In this document: positions 1 to 7,744 of the stretch, one piece after another
Layout: every line of letters starts with the position of its first letter
Numbering within the stretch: the first letter of the stretch is position 1
Assembly: GCA_000802095.1 (NCBI GenBank)
Contig: JUEB01000015.1
Location: 1-64,000 of the forward strand
Direction: 5' to 3'
Length of the DNA: 64,000 nt
Source: Peptococcaceae bacterium BICA1-7
Lineage (GTDB): Bacteria > Bacillota > Desulfotomaculia > Desulfotomaculales > Desulfocucumaceae
Made by a program: the position numbers and the translations under genes
The notes under the pieces: generated by a model
The model's database searches: none
Told to the model about the DNA's origin: nothing
The model's input: only the letters and a program-made list of their open reading frames with translations

Positions 1-1
1 T

Positions 2-211
2 ACTCATGCGGCCTATATTGCCGTAGGTAACAAGTTTATCAAGGTTGCTTACGCCATGTTACAAAAACGACGCCCTTTCCTTCCTCCTCTGTGGGATGGA
101 GAACCTTTGGCCAAACTTGTGACTGAATCAATAAAACTCCCCAAACACGCTGTAATTGCCCAGGAAAAACTGCAGCAATTATTAGCTGACCCTTTAAAAA
201 AAGTCTGTTAG
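2..211 (+). CDS. IS110-family transposase, C-terminal fragment
   Basis: The reading frame is open at the left edge and ends at TAG 209-211, giving the last 69 residues. The tail contains AAYIAVGNKFIKVAYAML followed by a basic RRPFLPP stretch, which resembles the end of IS110/IS1111-type transposases after the transposase_20 domain (family knowledge). These enzymes use a DEDD plus Tnp_20 active site and are guided by a structured RNA encoded next to the gene. The catalytic parts lie outside the window, so intactness cannot be judged. Confidence 0.72.
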   Translation, partial: THAAYIAVGNKFIKVAYAMLQKRRPFLPPLWDGEPLAKLVTESIKLPKHAVIAQEKLQQLLADPLKKVC

Positions 212-558
212 TTCTATTGGTTTAGTTTTATAACACCTTTTCCAAAAACTCTTTATATTTGACCGAGGGGAGGACTGTATAATTTCCAGAGGATAACCAT
301 AAACTCGTCGTTTAGCGTAGTCCCCCTCGTTCTACAAAATGCGAATAGTACGTTGGCACAAGACTACCGAACTGGCCAGGCTGCATCAATGTAGTACAAA
401 AGGCGAGGGATTACCCGGTTTCATGTATGAAGGGTTTGATGGAATTATCTGTTAAAGTGCTCGGCAAGTTGCTGATGTTAAAATTTTACATGTAACACAG
501 GTTGGTTTAATATTGTCAATTTTTCTTAAAAAACTATTGACATAGTACGGCTGAACGA
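212..558. other. Non-coding, structured flank of the IS110-type transposase
   Basis: About 350 bases without a credible gene. It holds a long imperfect hairpin whose arms are CGAGGGG-A-GGACT (264-276) and AGTCCCCCTCG (319-329), an inner TAAAC/GTTTA hairpin (300-314 region), a TTACATGTAA palindrome (486-495) and a TTGTCAAT/ATTGACA inverted repeat (513-542). In the IS1111 subgroup of IS110 elements the target-selecting RNA is encoded downstream of the transposase, so this could be such an RNA plus the element end. That is inference from position and structure only. Confidence 0.35.
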
Positions 559-590
559 TAAAAAGGCACCAGATAAAAAAACCGGTGCCT
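559..590 (-). terminator. Rho-independent terminator of the DUF2284/DUF169 genes
   Basis: On the minus strand AGGCACC (590-584) pairs with GGTGCCT (570-564), followed by TTTTTAT. It lies about 55 bases past the stop of the DUF2284 gene. Confidence 0.7.
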
Positions 591-644
591 AAAGAAGGAT
601 GTCCCCTGACTTTTGCTGACTCTCAACCTGGGCTGTGGTCAATA

Positions 645-1160
645 CTAGTCAATTAAGACAAATCCGTAGCGGTTCTGTTCGGAATTTCTGTCCCTGAGAA
701 CTTCACAGGGCAGGCCCAGTTGCCGTACTGTTTTATATACATCAATACCAAAGGACTGATCGCAGGGCCTTAGTTGATCAGGGTTTTTACACTCTTCCCC
801 CAAGTTTACACTGCATACTTCACAAATGTTGCAGTAACGCAGGGCGAAGGCAAAATAACAGCCGTCCAGAAAGGCTGCCCGTTCAATTTTCAGGGCTGCG
901 ATACTAATAGACCTGGCGCTGTTGGAGTGCAGCAAAAGTATATGGCTATACTTATTTATCATGGCTACTCTCTCATCAAAGGATGTGTCTCTGGTATGGC
1001 ATCTAATATCCTTTCTGAAAAAATTCTCACATCCCCAGCGGCACTTTAAAATGGCCCTGATATCAAAAACAATATCACCGGGAGTTATTAATCTGGCGTT
1101 GAGCATCCCGTATTCATTGGCCATCTCCATATATTTTGTCAGATTATCCCGGTTATCCAC
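645..1160 (-). CDS. DUF2284 putative metal-binding protein
   Basis: A 171-residue, cysteine-rich protein. Cysteines are spread as C..RWGC near the middle, then RYCNICEVC, EECKNP, RPCDQS and LPCEV in the C-terminal half; this is the pattern of DUF2284 proteins, predicted metal or Fe-S binders of unknown role. I place the start at a GTG (1158-1160) because AAGGAG lies eight bases upstream; a longer ATG start would overlap the upstream DUF169 gene by 37 bases and lacks a ribosome site. The gene starts five bases after the DUF169 stop, so the two are co-transcribed. Function unknown. Confidence 0.75.
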   Translation of the reverse strand: MDNRDNLTKYMEMANEYGMLNARLITPGDIVFDIRAILKCRWGCENFFRKDIRCHTRDTSFDERVAMINKYSHILLLHSNSARSISIAALKIERAAFLDGCYFAFALRYCNICEVCSVNLGEECKNPDQLRPCDQSFGIDVYKTVRQLGLPCEVLRDRNSEQNRYGFVLID

Positions 1161-1165
1161 GGAAA

Positions 1166-1951
1166 TCACTCCTTGCTCATCCTCTCCCGCACCTTCAGCC
1201 ACTCGTGCTCCTGGAGGAAGCTGCCCTCCACGTTGGACTCCATTTCCCGGAACATTTTGTAGGGCACTGTGAAGGAAAGTATATCCCTGTCCACCTGCTT
1301 GCGGGCTGAAATATCGAACATTCCGATGACCGCCCTGGGCTTTTCGGAATTGTCCTCGTTAAACGGTATTATTCCCGCTGTATGGCAGCCTGCCCCAAAG
1401 GGGGCGATAACGTTCTGATTGGTGTCCCGGGCGTAATTGGCCAGCACCACCATTGCCGAGAGCTGGTCGGGGTTGACGTAGAAAACCACCACCTTGGGGG
1501 TTTCTCCCTCAGAAACTTTTTCCAGGGGCTTGAAAACAACATATTCTGTGGGCACCTCGGTCATTGGCAGTGAGTCTACGAATTTTTTGGCCACCTCGGG
1601 GGTTTTGCAGTACTTTTCACCGTGCTCTATGGCCGGCATGTTCCTGACAATGTTTTTGCCCATGTCGGTGCTGCAGAATTCCTTGTTGCCGGTGGAGAGG
1701 AAGTTCTCTATGCCGGCAGGGAAATTGACGTACTGATTGCCGAAGCCCAGCCCCACACCTCCGCCCAGGCAGCCGAAGGTTTTGCGGTCAAATACAGCAG
1801 TCTTTCCCTTTGCAGCAGCGCTCAGCATGGAAACCACGCAGCCCCATCTTCCTTCCTTAAACTGCAGTGCGCCCTCCGGCTTTTCATCGGTAAGCACCAC
1901 CGCCACCGGGGAGTATTTCATCCCTATGGCCTTTGCTATATTGCTTTCCAT
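1166..1951 (-). CDS. DUF169 family protein
   Basis: 261 residues with the features of the DUF169 (COG2043) family: an N-terminal YSPVAVVLTDEKPEGALQF, conserved cysteines in GRWGCVVSML and KTFGCLGGGVGLGFG, and AGCHTAGIIPF near the C-terminus. DUF169 proteins are common in anaerobes and methanogens; their reaction is not known to me. AAAGGGGTGAT precedes the ATG. It is the first gene of a two-gene unit with DUF2284 and is separated from the BtrH-like gene by about 295 bases of repeat sequence, so a separate promoter is likely. Confidence 0.75.
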   Translation of the reverse strand: MESNIAKAIGMKYSPVAVVLTDEKPEGALQFKEGRWGCVVSMLSAAAKGKTAVFDRKTFGCLGGGVGLGFGNQYVNFPAGIENFLSTGNKEFCSTDMGKNIVRNMPAIEHGEKYCKTPEVAKKFVDSLPMTEVPTEYVVFKPLEKVSEGETPKVVVFYVNPDQLSAMVVLANYARDTNQNVIAPFGAGCHTAGIIPFNEDNSEKPRAVIGMFDISARKQVDRDILSFTVPYKMFREMESNVEGSFLQEHEWLKVRERMSKE

Positions 1952-2099
1952 TTAACATATCACCCCTTTATTATTACTAATCTTTGTAAGGAACTATGTT
2001 GGGAGACAGTAGACAGGAGGCAGAAAATAGAATGGTTTTGAGGTCAATTATGATACAAAAGGCCTGTGGAACCATATGTCCAGAAGGCCGCTGCTGGAA

Positions 2100-2271
2100 A
2101 TGCGCTCCTAATCTGTTTCCTGTCTCCCCGCCGTCTATAGACCGGAGACATTCCTCTGACCATGAAAGTACCGGAATTAGGAATTGGGGGGAGGCCAAAA
2201 GCCATCCCGATCGGGGACATTCCTGTCCCAATGAAATACCCGGGCTTCAGCAGGTGTGTCCCCATTCCGCT
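2100..2271 (-). repeat. Dispersed repeat, copy 1 (pair with 50099-50310)
   Basis: Read on the minus strand this stretch shares two exact blocks with the plus strand at 50099-50310: AAGCGGAATGGGGACACACC and GGAATGTCCCCGATCGGGAT, each slightly longer than quoted, followed by similar CCCCCCAAT-rich sequence. One end overlaps the final codons and stop of the BtrH-like gene, as the other copy lies directly after the stop of the symporter gene. Confidence 0.7.
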
Positions 2272-3242
2272 TCCGGCAGGTCCTGGATGCCTGTGAAAAA
2301 ATCTCTCTCCAGACCGGCAACTTCCATGGCCTTATGGCTGGCATGGGGAAACAGCTCCGGACTGCCCTCGCTGATTTCCTTTAACGTCATGGCCAGATCG
2401 GTCCATTTTTGGGCTATGGCCTTCATTTTTGACAGGGCTTCTTTTTCTTTAAGGGATGGCAGAAATTCCTCAGCTTCTTTTAAAAAGTTGTAGTATAAAA
2501 TTCTGAAGTTGGCCCCCCCGGTGCCCCGCCTTTCAATAACCTGGTAGGCAAACCTGGCGCACCAGCTCCAGTCGGGCAGCTCACCCCAGGAGGCCATGTC
2601 CCGGCTGAAGGACTCCATGGACTGCAGGCCCAGGCGGGGGTCTATCGGGTGCAGCATTGCCCGGGCTTTTTTGATAATTGAGCGGTAAATGGCCCGGGGC
2701 AGTTCGTTAATAGGGAAATAGGGAATTTCCCGCCAGTTATTCCGCACCGGGAAGGGCAGGGCATCGGACTTCATGGCCAGGGCCAGGGAGTCCAGGGAGG
2801 TTCTCTGCAGTCCCTCCCTCTCGGTGTCGGCCAGCAGAGCCTCGCCTCTTTCCGGGTCGTATCCGGCCAGCAGCACCACGTGGCCGCTGAAGTGGGAGCT
2901 TGTCTGGTAATAGTCCAGGTAATAAAGGTCGGTAAGCAGTATTACCGGCACATCCCGGTCAATCCATGCCTTCATTTGCTCCCAGGGGAATTGCTCTCCA
3001 GTGCGCCACTGAAACTGAAGTCCCAGGTTCTCAAAAAAATAAGTTTCCAAAAGAGGGCTTCTGCCGTTGAAGGCCCGCCTGGGGGAAAGCTCGCTCTTTA
3101 CAAAATAAAAGTCCGGGCCTTCACCCAGTCCGAAGCACATGGACTCGCTGAGCCCGTGGCCATGGTAGCCCGCAATGTCGGCCAGGGCGGTGGACCCGCA
3201 GTGAAAGCCTTTTTTATGCAGAAAGCCTTTGATAATTTTCAT
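2247..3242 (-). CDS. BtrH_N / DUF4872 domain protein
   Basis: 331 residues. The N-terminus (KKGFHCGSTALADIAGYHG, then MCFGLGEGPDF) and a central segment ending in HVVLLAGYD resemble the cysteine-protease-like BtrH_N fold of the butirosin biosynthesis protein BtrH, which transfers an acyl group from a carrier protein; the C-terminal half resembles DUF4872. C at residue 14 and H in SGHVVLL are candidate catalytic residues (inference). I use the inner ATG at 3240-3242 because CCGGAGG sits eight bases upstream. No carrier protein or amide synthetase is encoded nearby, so the substrate is unknown. It lies downstream of the kor genes and GntR on the same strand, about 190 bases away. The last codons fall inside a dispersed repeat. 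Confidence 0.65.
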   Translation of the reverse strand: MKIIKGFLHKKGFHCGSTALADIAGYHGHGLSESMCFGLGEGPDFYFVKSELSPRRAFNGRSPLLETYFFENLGLQFQWRTGEQFPWEQMKAWIDRDVPVILLTDLYYLDYYQTSSHFSGHVVLLAGYDPERGEALLADTEREGLQRTSLDSLALAMKSDALPFPVRNNWREIPYFPINELPRAIYRSIIKKARAMLHPIDPRLGLQSMESFSRDMASWGELPDWSWCARFAYQVIERRGTGGANFRILYYNFLKEAEEFLPSLKEKEALSKMKAIAQKWTDLAMTLKEISEGSPELFPHASHKAMEVAGLERDFFTGIQDLPEAEWGHTC

Positions 3243-3377
3243 TGCATATACCTCCGGATGTCTCTGATTTAAGTTTATCACAGTTACCCCGGAGACGGGA
3301 ATTGGAGATTAAGGGATTAGGGATTTGATTCCCATTTCCCAATTCCGGACCCGTGAATTATGCTTAATACCATATTA

Positions 3378-3417
3378 AAACACCCGCCCCGGGTCTTTAG
3401 TTCCCTGAGCGGGTGAA
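3378..3417 (-). terminator. Terminator of the kor-GntR operon
   Basis: Minus strand: CACCCGC (3416-3410) pairs with GCGGGTG (3387-3381 region), followed by TTTTAATA. It lies just after the GntR stop codon. Confidence 0.65.
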
Positions 3418-3430
3418 AAATTTTTAAACT

Positions 3431-4153
3431 CTATTCCTCGGAGGAGGTAAGGCGCTCGCCCCAGTATTCCAGCAGGTCATTGAGAACGCTGGCAATATGC
3501 TCCTGAGCTCTTAGCCTGGCCTCCTCGGCGTTGCGGCTGCGCAGAGCCTCGTACATGGCCCGGTGCTCCCTGACCATAATGGGCGCCCGCAGGGTGAGAA
3601 ATCCTATGCTGGACTTGGGAAACCCGTTCCACAGCCGGACTATCATTTTAAATAGCCGGGGGGACTTGGCGGCGGTGTATATGGTCTCGTGCAGAACTGT
3701 GTTGTACCCCGGCATTTCGTTCAGATGGTCATTCTCAAGGCACTCCTCCATTTTGCGGCAGACATCCTCCAGCTTGTTGAGCTCCTCCTCGGACAGGTGT
3801 TCGGCGGCCAGGCGGCAGGCCTCTCCCTCCAGCAGGCTGCGCAGGAAGTATATCTCCCTCAGGTCGTCCAGGGTGAAGGAGGCGACGGTGAATCCCTTGT
3901 AGGAGTGGTATTTTACAAGGCTTTCGGCTTCCAGCCTGAGCAGGGCCTCCCGGACATGAACCCGGTCGACGGCCATTCCCGGGGCCAGCTCTTCTATGTT
4001 AAGGCGCTGGTCAGGCTCCAGCACTCCGCCCAGAATGGAGTCCCGCAGCTTTTCATAAACTTGCTCCTGCACCGAAGAATACATGCCATTACTCTGCACC
4101 GGCTTTTCGGGGGCCAAAAAGTGCCCGCTGTATTTTATAAGCATTTCTTTCAT
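3431..4153 (-). CDS. GntR family regulator, FCD type
   Basis: 240 residues. A winged helix-turn-helix at about 28-95 (YEKLRDSILGGVLEPDQRL, then VHVREALLRLEAESLV) is followed by an all-helical FCD ligand domain with the metal-binding-type pattern D..R..LE and H..(H) spacing. A 25-residue N-terminal extension precedes the DNA-binding domain. GGAGGAGG lies well placed before the ATG. It starts 20 bases after korC, so it is the last gene of the kor operon and probably controls it, in response to an organic acid (inference from FadR/FCD relatives). A candidate operator is the palindrome at 6938-6951. Confidence 0.88.
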   Translation of the reverse strand: MKEMLIKYSGHFLAPEKPVQSNGMYSSVQEQVYEKLRDSILGGVLEPDQRLNIEELAPGMAVDRVHVREALLRLEAESLVKYHSYKGFTVASFTLDDLREIYFLRSLLEGEACRLAAEHLSEEELNKLEDVCRKMEECLENDHLNEMPGYNTVLHETIYTAAKSPRLFKMIVRLWNGFPKSSIGFLTLRAPIMVREHRAMYEALRSRNAEEARLRAQEHIASVLNDLLEYWGERLTSSEE

Positions 4154-4173
4154 GCGATAACCTCCTCCAATTA

Positions 4174-4746
4174 TTACTGGGAGACGGGGCCGGCCAGGCC
4201 TCGTCCGGCGGCCAGGGCCTTTTTGTTCAGTTCGGCTGTTCCGGCCGGGGCCCTGTCCAGCACGGCCTCTTCCAGCGAGGGCCAGGACACCAGGCCGGTA
4301 ACGCTGTTCAGTGCTCCCAGGGCCACAATGTTGGCCACCACTTCCCGGCCCACCTCCCTGGCGGTGGTGATTATCGGAAGGCTGCTGACGGCGGCGGTGG
4401 TTTTGGGCGAGTTGGGCACCAGTTTGGAGTCTGTTATGACCGCAGAGTCCCCGGCGGCCTCCGCAATGTACTTGTCGCAGGCTTCCTGGGTAAGGGCCAG
4501 CAGTATGTCGGGCCTTTCCACATGGGGGTAGTCGATAGGGCTGGAGCCTATGATCACCTCGGCCCGGGATGCCCCTCCCCTGGCCTCAGGCCCGTAAGCC
4601 TGGGTCTGGGCCACGTGGAACCCGTCCTTTAAAGCGGCCTCGGCCAGAATTATTCCGGCCAGTATAAGTCCCTGGCCCCCGGACCCGGTAAGCATTATCT
4701 GCACCGGGTCCGGCCATTTCCGGACCTTCTTATTTTTCCCTGGCAC
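4174..4746 (-). CDS. korC: 2-oxoacid:ferredoxin oxidoreductase, gamma subunit
   Basis: 190 residues. The motif LTGSGGQGLILAG at about 18-30 is the conserved start of the gamma (POR/KOR gamma) domain, followed by YGPEARGG and SSPIDYPHV. With korDAB it forms a CoA-dependent oxidoreductase that converts a 2-oxoacid (probably 2-oxoglutarate) and CoA to acyl-CoA, CO2 and reduced ferredoxin, reversible in anaerobes. It overlaps korB by 17 bases, which indicates translational coupling. The choice of 2-oxoglutarate over other 2-oxoacids rests on the separate D-A-B-C subunit layout and is not proved by the sequence. Confidence 0.88.
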   Translation of the reverse strand: MPGKNKKVRKWPDPVQIMLTGSGGQGLILAGIILAEAALKDGFHVAQTQAYGPEARGGASRAEVIIGSSPIDYPHVERPDILLALTQEACDKYIAEAAGDSAVITDSKLVPNSPKTTAAVSSLPIITTAREVGREVVANIVALGALNSVTGLVSWPSLEEAVLDRAPAGTAELNKKALAAGRGLAGPVSQ

Positions 4747-5545
4747 GTTTTACCACCTCCAGGTATTCTGCCGTGAATTCCGGCGCGTCATGCTGGTGCA
4801 GGAGGCCCACCGGAAACTGGCCCTCCTGCAGCGAGGCCCGGCCCTCTTTGATCCTGTCTATCAAAACAGCGCTTTCCTTTTGCCAGCGCACCATGTCCGT
4901 GGGGGTGGCCATCTTGTTGCGCCTCCCGTAGGAGGTAGGGCAGTGGGTAACCGCCTCAATAAGGGAAAAGCCCCTGTTATTCGCCCCCTCCACGATGAGC
5001 CTGGTGAGCAGCTGGTTGTGGTAGGTGGTGGCCCTGCCCACATAGGTTGCTCCGGCGGCCTCGGCCAGGCGGCACAGGTCGAAGGACTGCTCGATCATTC
5101 CGTAGGGGGCGGTGGTGGCCTTTTTGTCCCTGGGCGTCATGGGGGAAAACTGGCCCCCGGTCATGCCGTATATATGATTATTGAATATAATTGCTGTCAG
5201 GTCTATATTTCTCCGGCAGGCGTGAATAAGGTGGTTGCCGCCGATGGAGGAGGCGTCTCCGTCTCCCATGATCACAAAAACCTTCAGGCCGGGGTTGGCG
5301 AATTTAATCCCGGTGGCGAAGGGCAGCGCCCGCCCGTGGGTGGTGTGCACGGTATCAAAGTCCAGGTAGCCGGCCGCCCTTGAGGAGCAGCCTATACCGG
5401 ATACTATCACCACTTCCTGGCGGCTGTAATTAAGCTTTTCCAGGGCCACGGCGAAGTCTCTCAGCACTATGCCGTTGCCGCAGCCGGGGCACCATATGTG
5501 CGGCAGCATCTCCTGGCGAAAATAGCTGGTCACATTGAAGGGCAT
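4730..5545 (-). CDS. korB: 2-oxoacid:ferredoxin oxidoreductase, beta (TPP) subunit
   Basis: 271 residues with the thiamine diphosphate site GDGDASSIGGNHLIHA followed by NN (about 93-121), and CPGCGNG near the N-terminus and GIGCSSR, cysteines expected to ligate the proximal 4Fe-4S cluster. HTTHGRALPFATGIK is the typical beta-subunit signature. It starts one base after the korA stop and overlaps korC. Length agrees with 2-oxoglutarate:ferredoxin oxidoreductase beta chains (about 270-290). Confidence 0.92.
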   Translation of the reverse strand: MPFNVTSYFRQEMLPHIWCPGCGNGIVLRDFAVALEKLNYSRQEVVIVSGIGCSSRAAGYLDFDTVHTTHGRALPFATGIKFANPGLKVFVIMGDGDASSIGGNHLIHACRRNIDLTAIIFNNHIYGMTGGQFSPMTPRDKKATTAPYGMIEQSFDLCRLAEAAGATYVGRATTYHNQLLTRLIVEGANNRGFSLIEAVTHCPTSYGRRNKMATPTDMVRWQKESAVLIDRIKEGRASLQEGQFPVGLLHQHDAPEFTAEYLEVVKRAREK

Positions 5546-5546
5546 T

Positions 5547-6686
5547 TTAAAATCCCTCCTTCAGGGCTGATAATATCTCCATGGGGGTGAACAGTTCCCC
5601 GTCAACACGGGACAGGGGCCGCACCCTGGTTCTCCCTGCAGCCACCCGGGAAACCTCCAGCACCAGCTGGCCCAGGTTCAATTCAGGGACCAGCAGGGGA
5701 ATTCCCCGGGCGGCGGCGGCCTCAACTGCCTTTTCCGGAAAGGGCCAGAGGGTGGTGGGCCTGATTAGTCCCACTTTCATGCCCAGTTCCCTGGCTGCTT
5801 TCAGGGCGCTAACCGAAGACCTGGCCGAGCAGCCATAGGCAAAAATGGCCATTTCAGCATCCTTCATCTCTATTTCTTCCCAGTGTATGATCTGGTCGCG
5901 GTCATATTCAACCTTGCCCACCAGCCTTCTGATCAGCCGGTCGGTAACTGCCGGGCTGTTGGAGGGGTGCCCCACCTCGTCGTGCACCAGGCCGGTGAAA
6001 TTACAGTTAAAGCCCATGCCGAAGTCGGCAATGGGGGGCACTTCTTTCATGGTCCCCCCGAAGGGGCGGTATTCCTCCCTGCCTCCCCGGGGCCTTGGCC
6101 TTTCCACCAGCTTAAGCTTGCGGGGGTCCGGCAGTTTAACGCCCTCCCGGAGGTGGGCGATCACCTCGTCCAATAGAAGTATTACCGGTGTGCGGTATTT
6201 TTCCGAAAGGTTTACCGCCTTTACGGTAAGGGTATAGGTCTCCTGAACAGACCAGGGGCTTAGGGCTATGGAGGGGTGGTCGCCATGGGTTCCCCACCTG
6301 GCCTGCATCACATCTCCCTGGGAAGGGGCGGTGGGCCTGCCTGTGCTGGGGCCTCCCCTCTGCACATTGACTATCAGGCAGGGGACCTCGGTCATGCAGG
6401 CGTACCCTATATTCTCCTGCATCAGTGAGAAGCCCGGCCCGCTGGTGGCAGTCATGGACTTGACTCCGGCCAGAGAGCCTCCTATTATGGCGGCAATGCT
6501 GGCAATTTCATCCTCCATCTGGATAAACTTTCCCCCTATGGCCGGCATTTCTCTGGCCATCCACTCGGCTATTTCGGTGGAGGGGGTAATGGGATAGCCT
6601 GCAAAGAAGCGCACCCCGGCATCAACGGCCCCCTGGGCGCAGGCCTCGTTTCCCTGCATAAGGCGAATCTCAATAGGCTTACGCAT
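5547..6686 (-). CDS. korA: 2-oxoacid:ferredoxin oxidoreductase, alpha subunit
   Basis: 379 residues. The pyrimidine-binding domain carries GYPITPSTE (about 30-38), QMEDEIASIAAIIGGSLAG and TATSGPGFSLM, all alpha-subunit hallmarks; the domain II end has VPELNLGQL. It overlaps korD by eight bases. The N-terminal gamma domain found in some alpha-gamma fusions is absent, because gamma is a separate gene here. Together the subunits work in the cytoplasm with ferredoxin and could feed low-potential electrons to nitrogenase (inference). Confidence 0.92.
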   Translation of the reverse strand: MRKPIEIRLMQGNEACAQGAVDAGVRFFAGYPITPSTEIAEWMAREMPAIGGKFIQMEDEIASIAAIIGGSLAGVKSMTATSGPGFSLMQENIGYACMTEVPCLIVNVQRGGPSTGRPTAPSQGDVMQARWGTHGDHPSIALSPWSVQETYTLTVKAVNLSEKYRTPVILLLDEVIAHLREGVKLPDPRKLKLVERPRPRGGREEYRPFGGTMKEVPPIADFGMGFNCNFTGLVHDEVGHPSNSPAVTDRLIRRLVGKVEYDRDQIIHWEEIEMKDAEMAIFAYGCSARSSVSALKAARELGMKVGLIRPTTLWPFPEKAVEAAAARGIPLLVPELNLGQLVLEVSRVAAGRTRVRPLSRVDGELFTPMEILSALKEGF

Positions 6687-6900
6687 CTTTAACCACCCTT
6701 ATGGCATAATCGGGGCAGGTTTCCTCGCAAAGACCGCACCCGATGCATTCTTCCGGTTTATCCACGCTCACCTTTCCTAAATCGTCAAGGGACAGCACTC
6801 CTTTGGGGCAAACAGTGACACATAGATTGCACCCTTTGCACCACTTTATATTGACATCAAGGCTGGCCTTCGGGTTGTGTTCTGTTTGTAACGGAGTCAA
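6679..6900 (-). CDS. korD: 2-oxoacid:ferredoxin oxidoreductase, delta (ferredoxin-like) subunit
   Basis: 73 residues with two 4Fe-4S motifs, CKGCNLCVTVCP and CIGCGLCEETCP. It begins at a TTG codon with AAGGAGGT four to five bases upstream, which decides the start. It is the first gene of the kor operon and relays electrons from the TPP site to external ferredoxin (family knowledge). Confidence 0.9.
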   Translation of the reverse strand: MTPLQTEHNPKASLDVNIKWCKGCNLCVTVCPKGVLSLDDLGKVSVDKPEECIGCGLCEETCPDYAIRVVKDA

Positions 6901-6930
6901 TTTTCTACCTCCTTACAGGGCGTTTGCAAT

Positions 6931-6951
6931 ATTATAATGAATAATTATTCA
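6931..6951 (-). promoter_or_regulatory. kor promoter -10 with palindromic operator candidate
   Basis: On the minus strand a TATAAT (6936-6931) lies about 30 bases upstream of the korD start. Directly upstream of it is the perfect palindrome TGAATAATTATTCA (6938-6951), which falls in the -35/-10 spacer. A dimeric repressor bound there would block the promoter; the operon's own GntR is the obvious candidate (inference). No clear -35 is visible. Confidence 0.5.
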
Positions 6952-7446
6952 ATAATAGGGCTGGCAAAATACTGTACTAGCTATAATACTAATATTATTA
7001 CTTGTATAGCTGTTTGGCAATTAACTTGATCAACCATATCCTAATACTTATGACCATATATGCCATTTATCAGTAAAATAGTTTTATGAAGAGAGTAAAC
7101 ATGTGGTATATATTTTTTTATAGCATCTATCGGGTGATGACTAAGATTTTACCACATTTTAATCTCATTTTCAGCTTATTTTAAGGAAAGGGATTTATTA
7201 TATAGATAATCTTTTAAAACATAAATCAACGGTCCATGCCCCGGTTGGAAACCGGCCGGAAATTTTGCTGACAAAAGCTATCCCGGAAAGGATCAGCCCC
7301 GGGATTATTTTGGAAAAGAACGCCGCCTGGAGTGCATTTAAAAGAAAAGGGCGGTTCCGGTGCAGGCGACCCGGGAGTGGGCCGATAAAATAATTTATAA
7401 CCCGGTTCCCAACAGCTGGAGGAACCGGGCCTTCTTTTTTAATGGA
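6952..7446. other. Intergenic stretch with several hairpins
   Basis: The first 250 bases are AT-rich with no gene. From about 7230 the sequence turns GC-rich and folds into CCGGTT-GGA-AACCGG (7240-7255 region), ATCCCGG/CCGGGAT (7280-7306 region) and CCCGGTTCC/GGAACCGGG (7402-7430 region), the last followed by CCTTCTTTTTT on the plus strand. It could be a plus-strand small RNA ending in a terminator, or a decayed gene. I could not match it to a riboswitch class. Confidence 0.3.
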
Positions 7447-7484
7447 TAAAAAAGAAGCCTTCGATCCACAAAGGCCGAAGGCTT
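7447..7484 (-). terminator. Terminator of the 64-residue gene
   Basis: Minus strand: AAGCCTTCG (7484-7476) pairs with CGAAGGCTT (7463-7455), followed by CTTTTTT. Located ten bases past the stop of the small gene at 7495. Confidence 0.7.
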
Positions 7485-7494
7485 TAGCGTCTGA

Positions 7495-7689
7495 TCACAA
7501 TTTTTTTCTGGGACTGCCCGGGGCGATGCTTTTAATCGCCAGGGTCCACAGCAGGGTGGCCAGCCTGAGATATCTGGCCGGGCTGTATGTATAGCTTTTA
7601 CCTCTCTTTTGGGCCTCTTTCTCACTCTCACTCAGCCAGTCCGTGGCTCCGAACCGGTAGTACAGGTCTATTCTATCCTGGTCCCTCAT
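7495..7689 (-). CDS. Small hypothetical protein
   Basis: 64 residues, basic at the C-terminus (SPRKKL), no membrane segment and no cysteine. I do not recognise the family. It is supported as a real gene by a ribosome site (AAGGGGGT before ATG) and by an intrinsic terminator right after the stop. The start MRDQDRIDLYYRFGATDWLS is acidic-aromatic. It sits about 55 bases past the stop of the MocR-type gene on the same strand and could be read from that promoter. Confidence 0.5.
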   Translation of the reverse strand: MRDQDRIDLYYRFGATDWLSESEKEAQKRGKSYTYSPARYLRLATLLWTLAIKSIAPGSPRKKL

Positions 7690-7744
7690 TCCTGCACCCC
7701 CTTAAGTATTATTTTAGGGCTTGTTTTTAAAAATACCCTCTATT

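Noticed and set aside
1996-2493. Plus-strand frame of 165 codons across the repeat at 2100-2271
   Set aside because: It spans the dispersed repeat and the antisense of the BtrH-like gene; no motif and no ribosome site.
7180-7391. Short plus-strand frame reading NRPEILLTKAIPERISPGII
   Set aside because: It looked faintly like the end of a molybdopterin oxidoreductase, but has no start signals and too little sequence to support a gene or pseudogene call.
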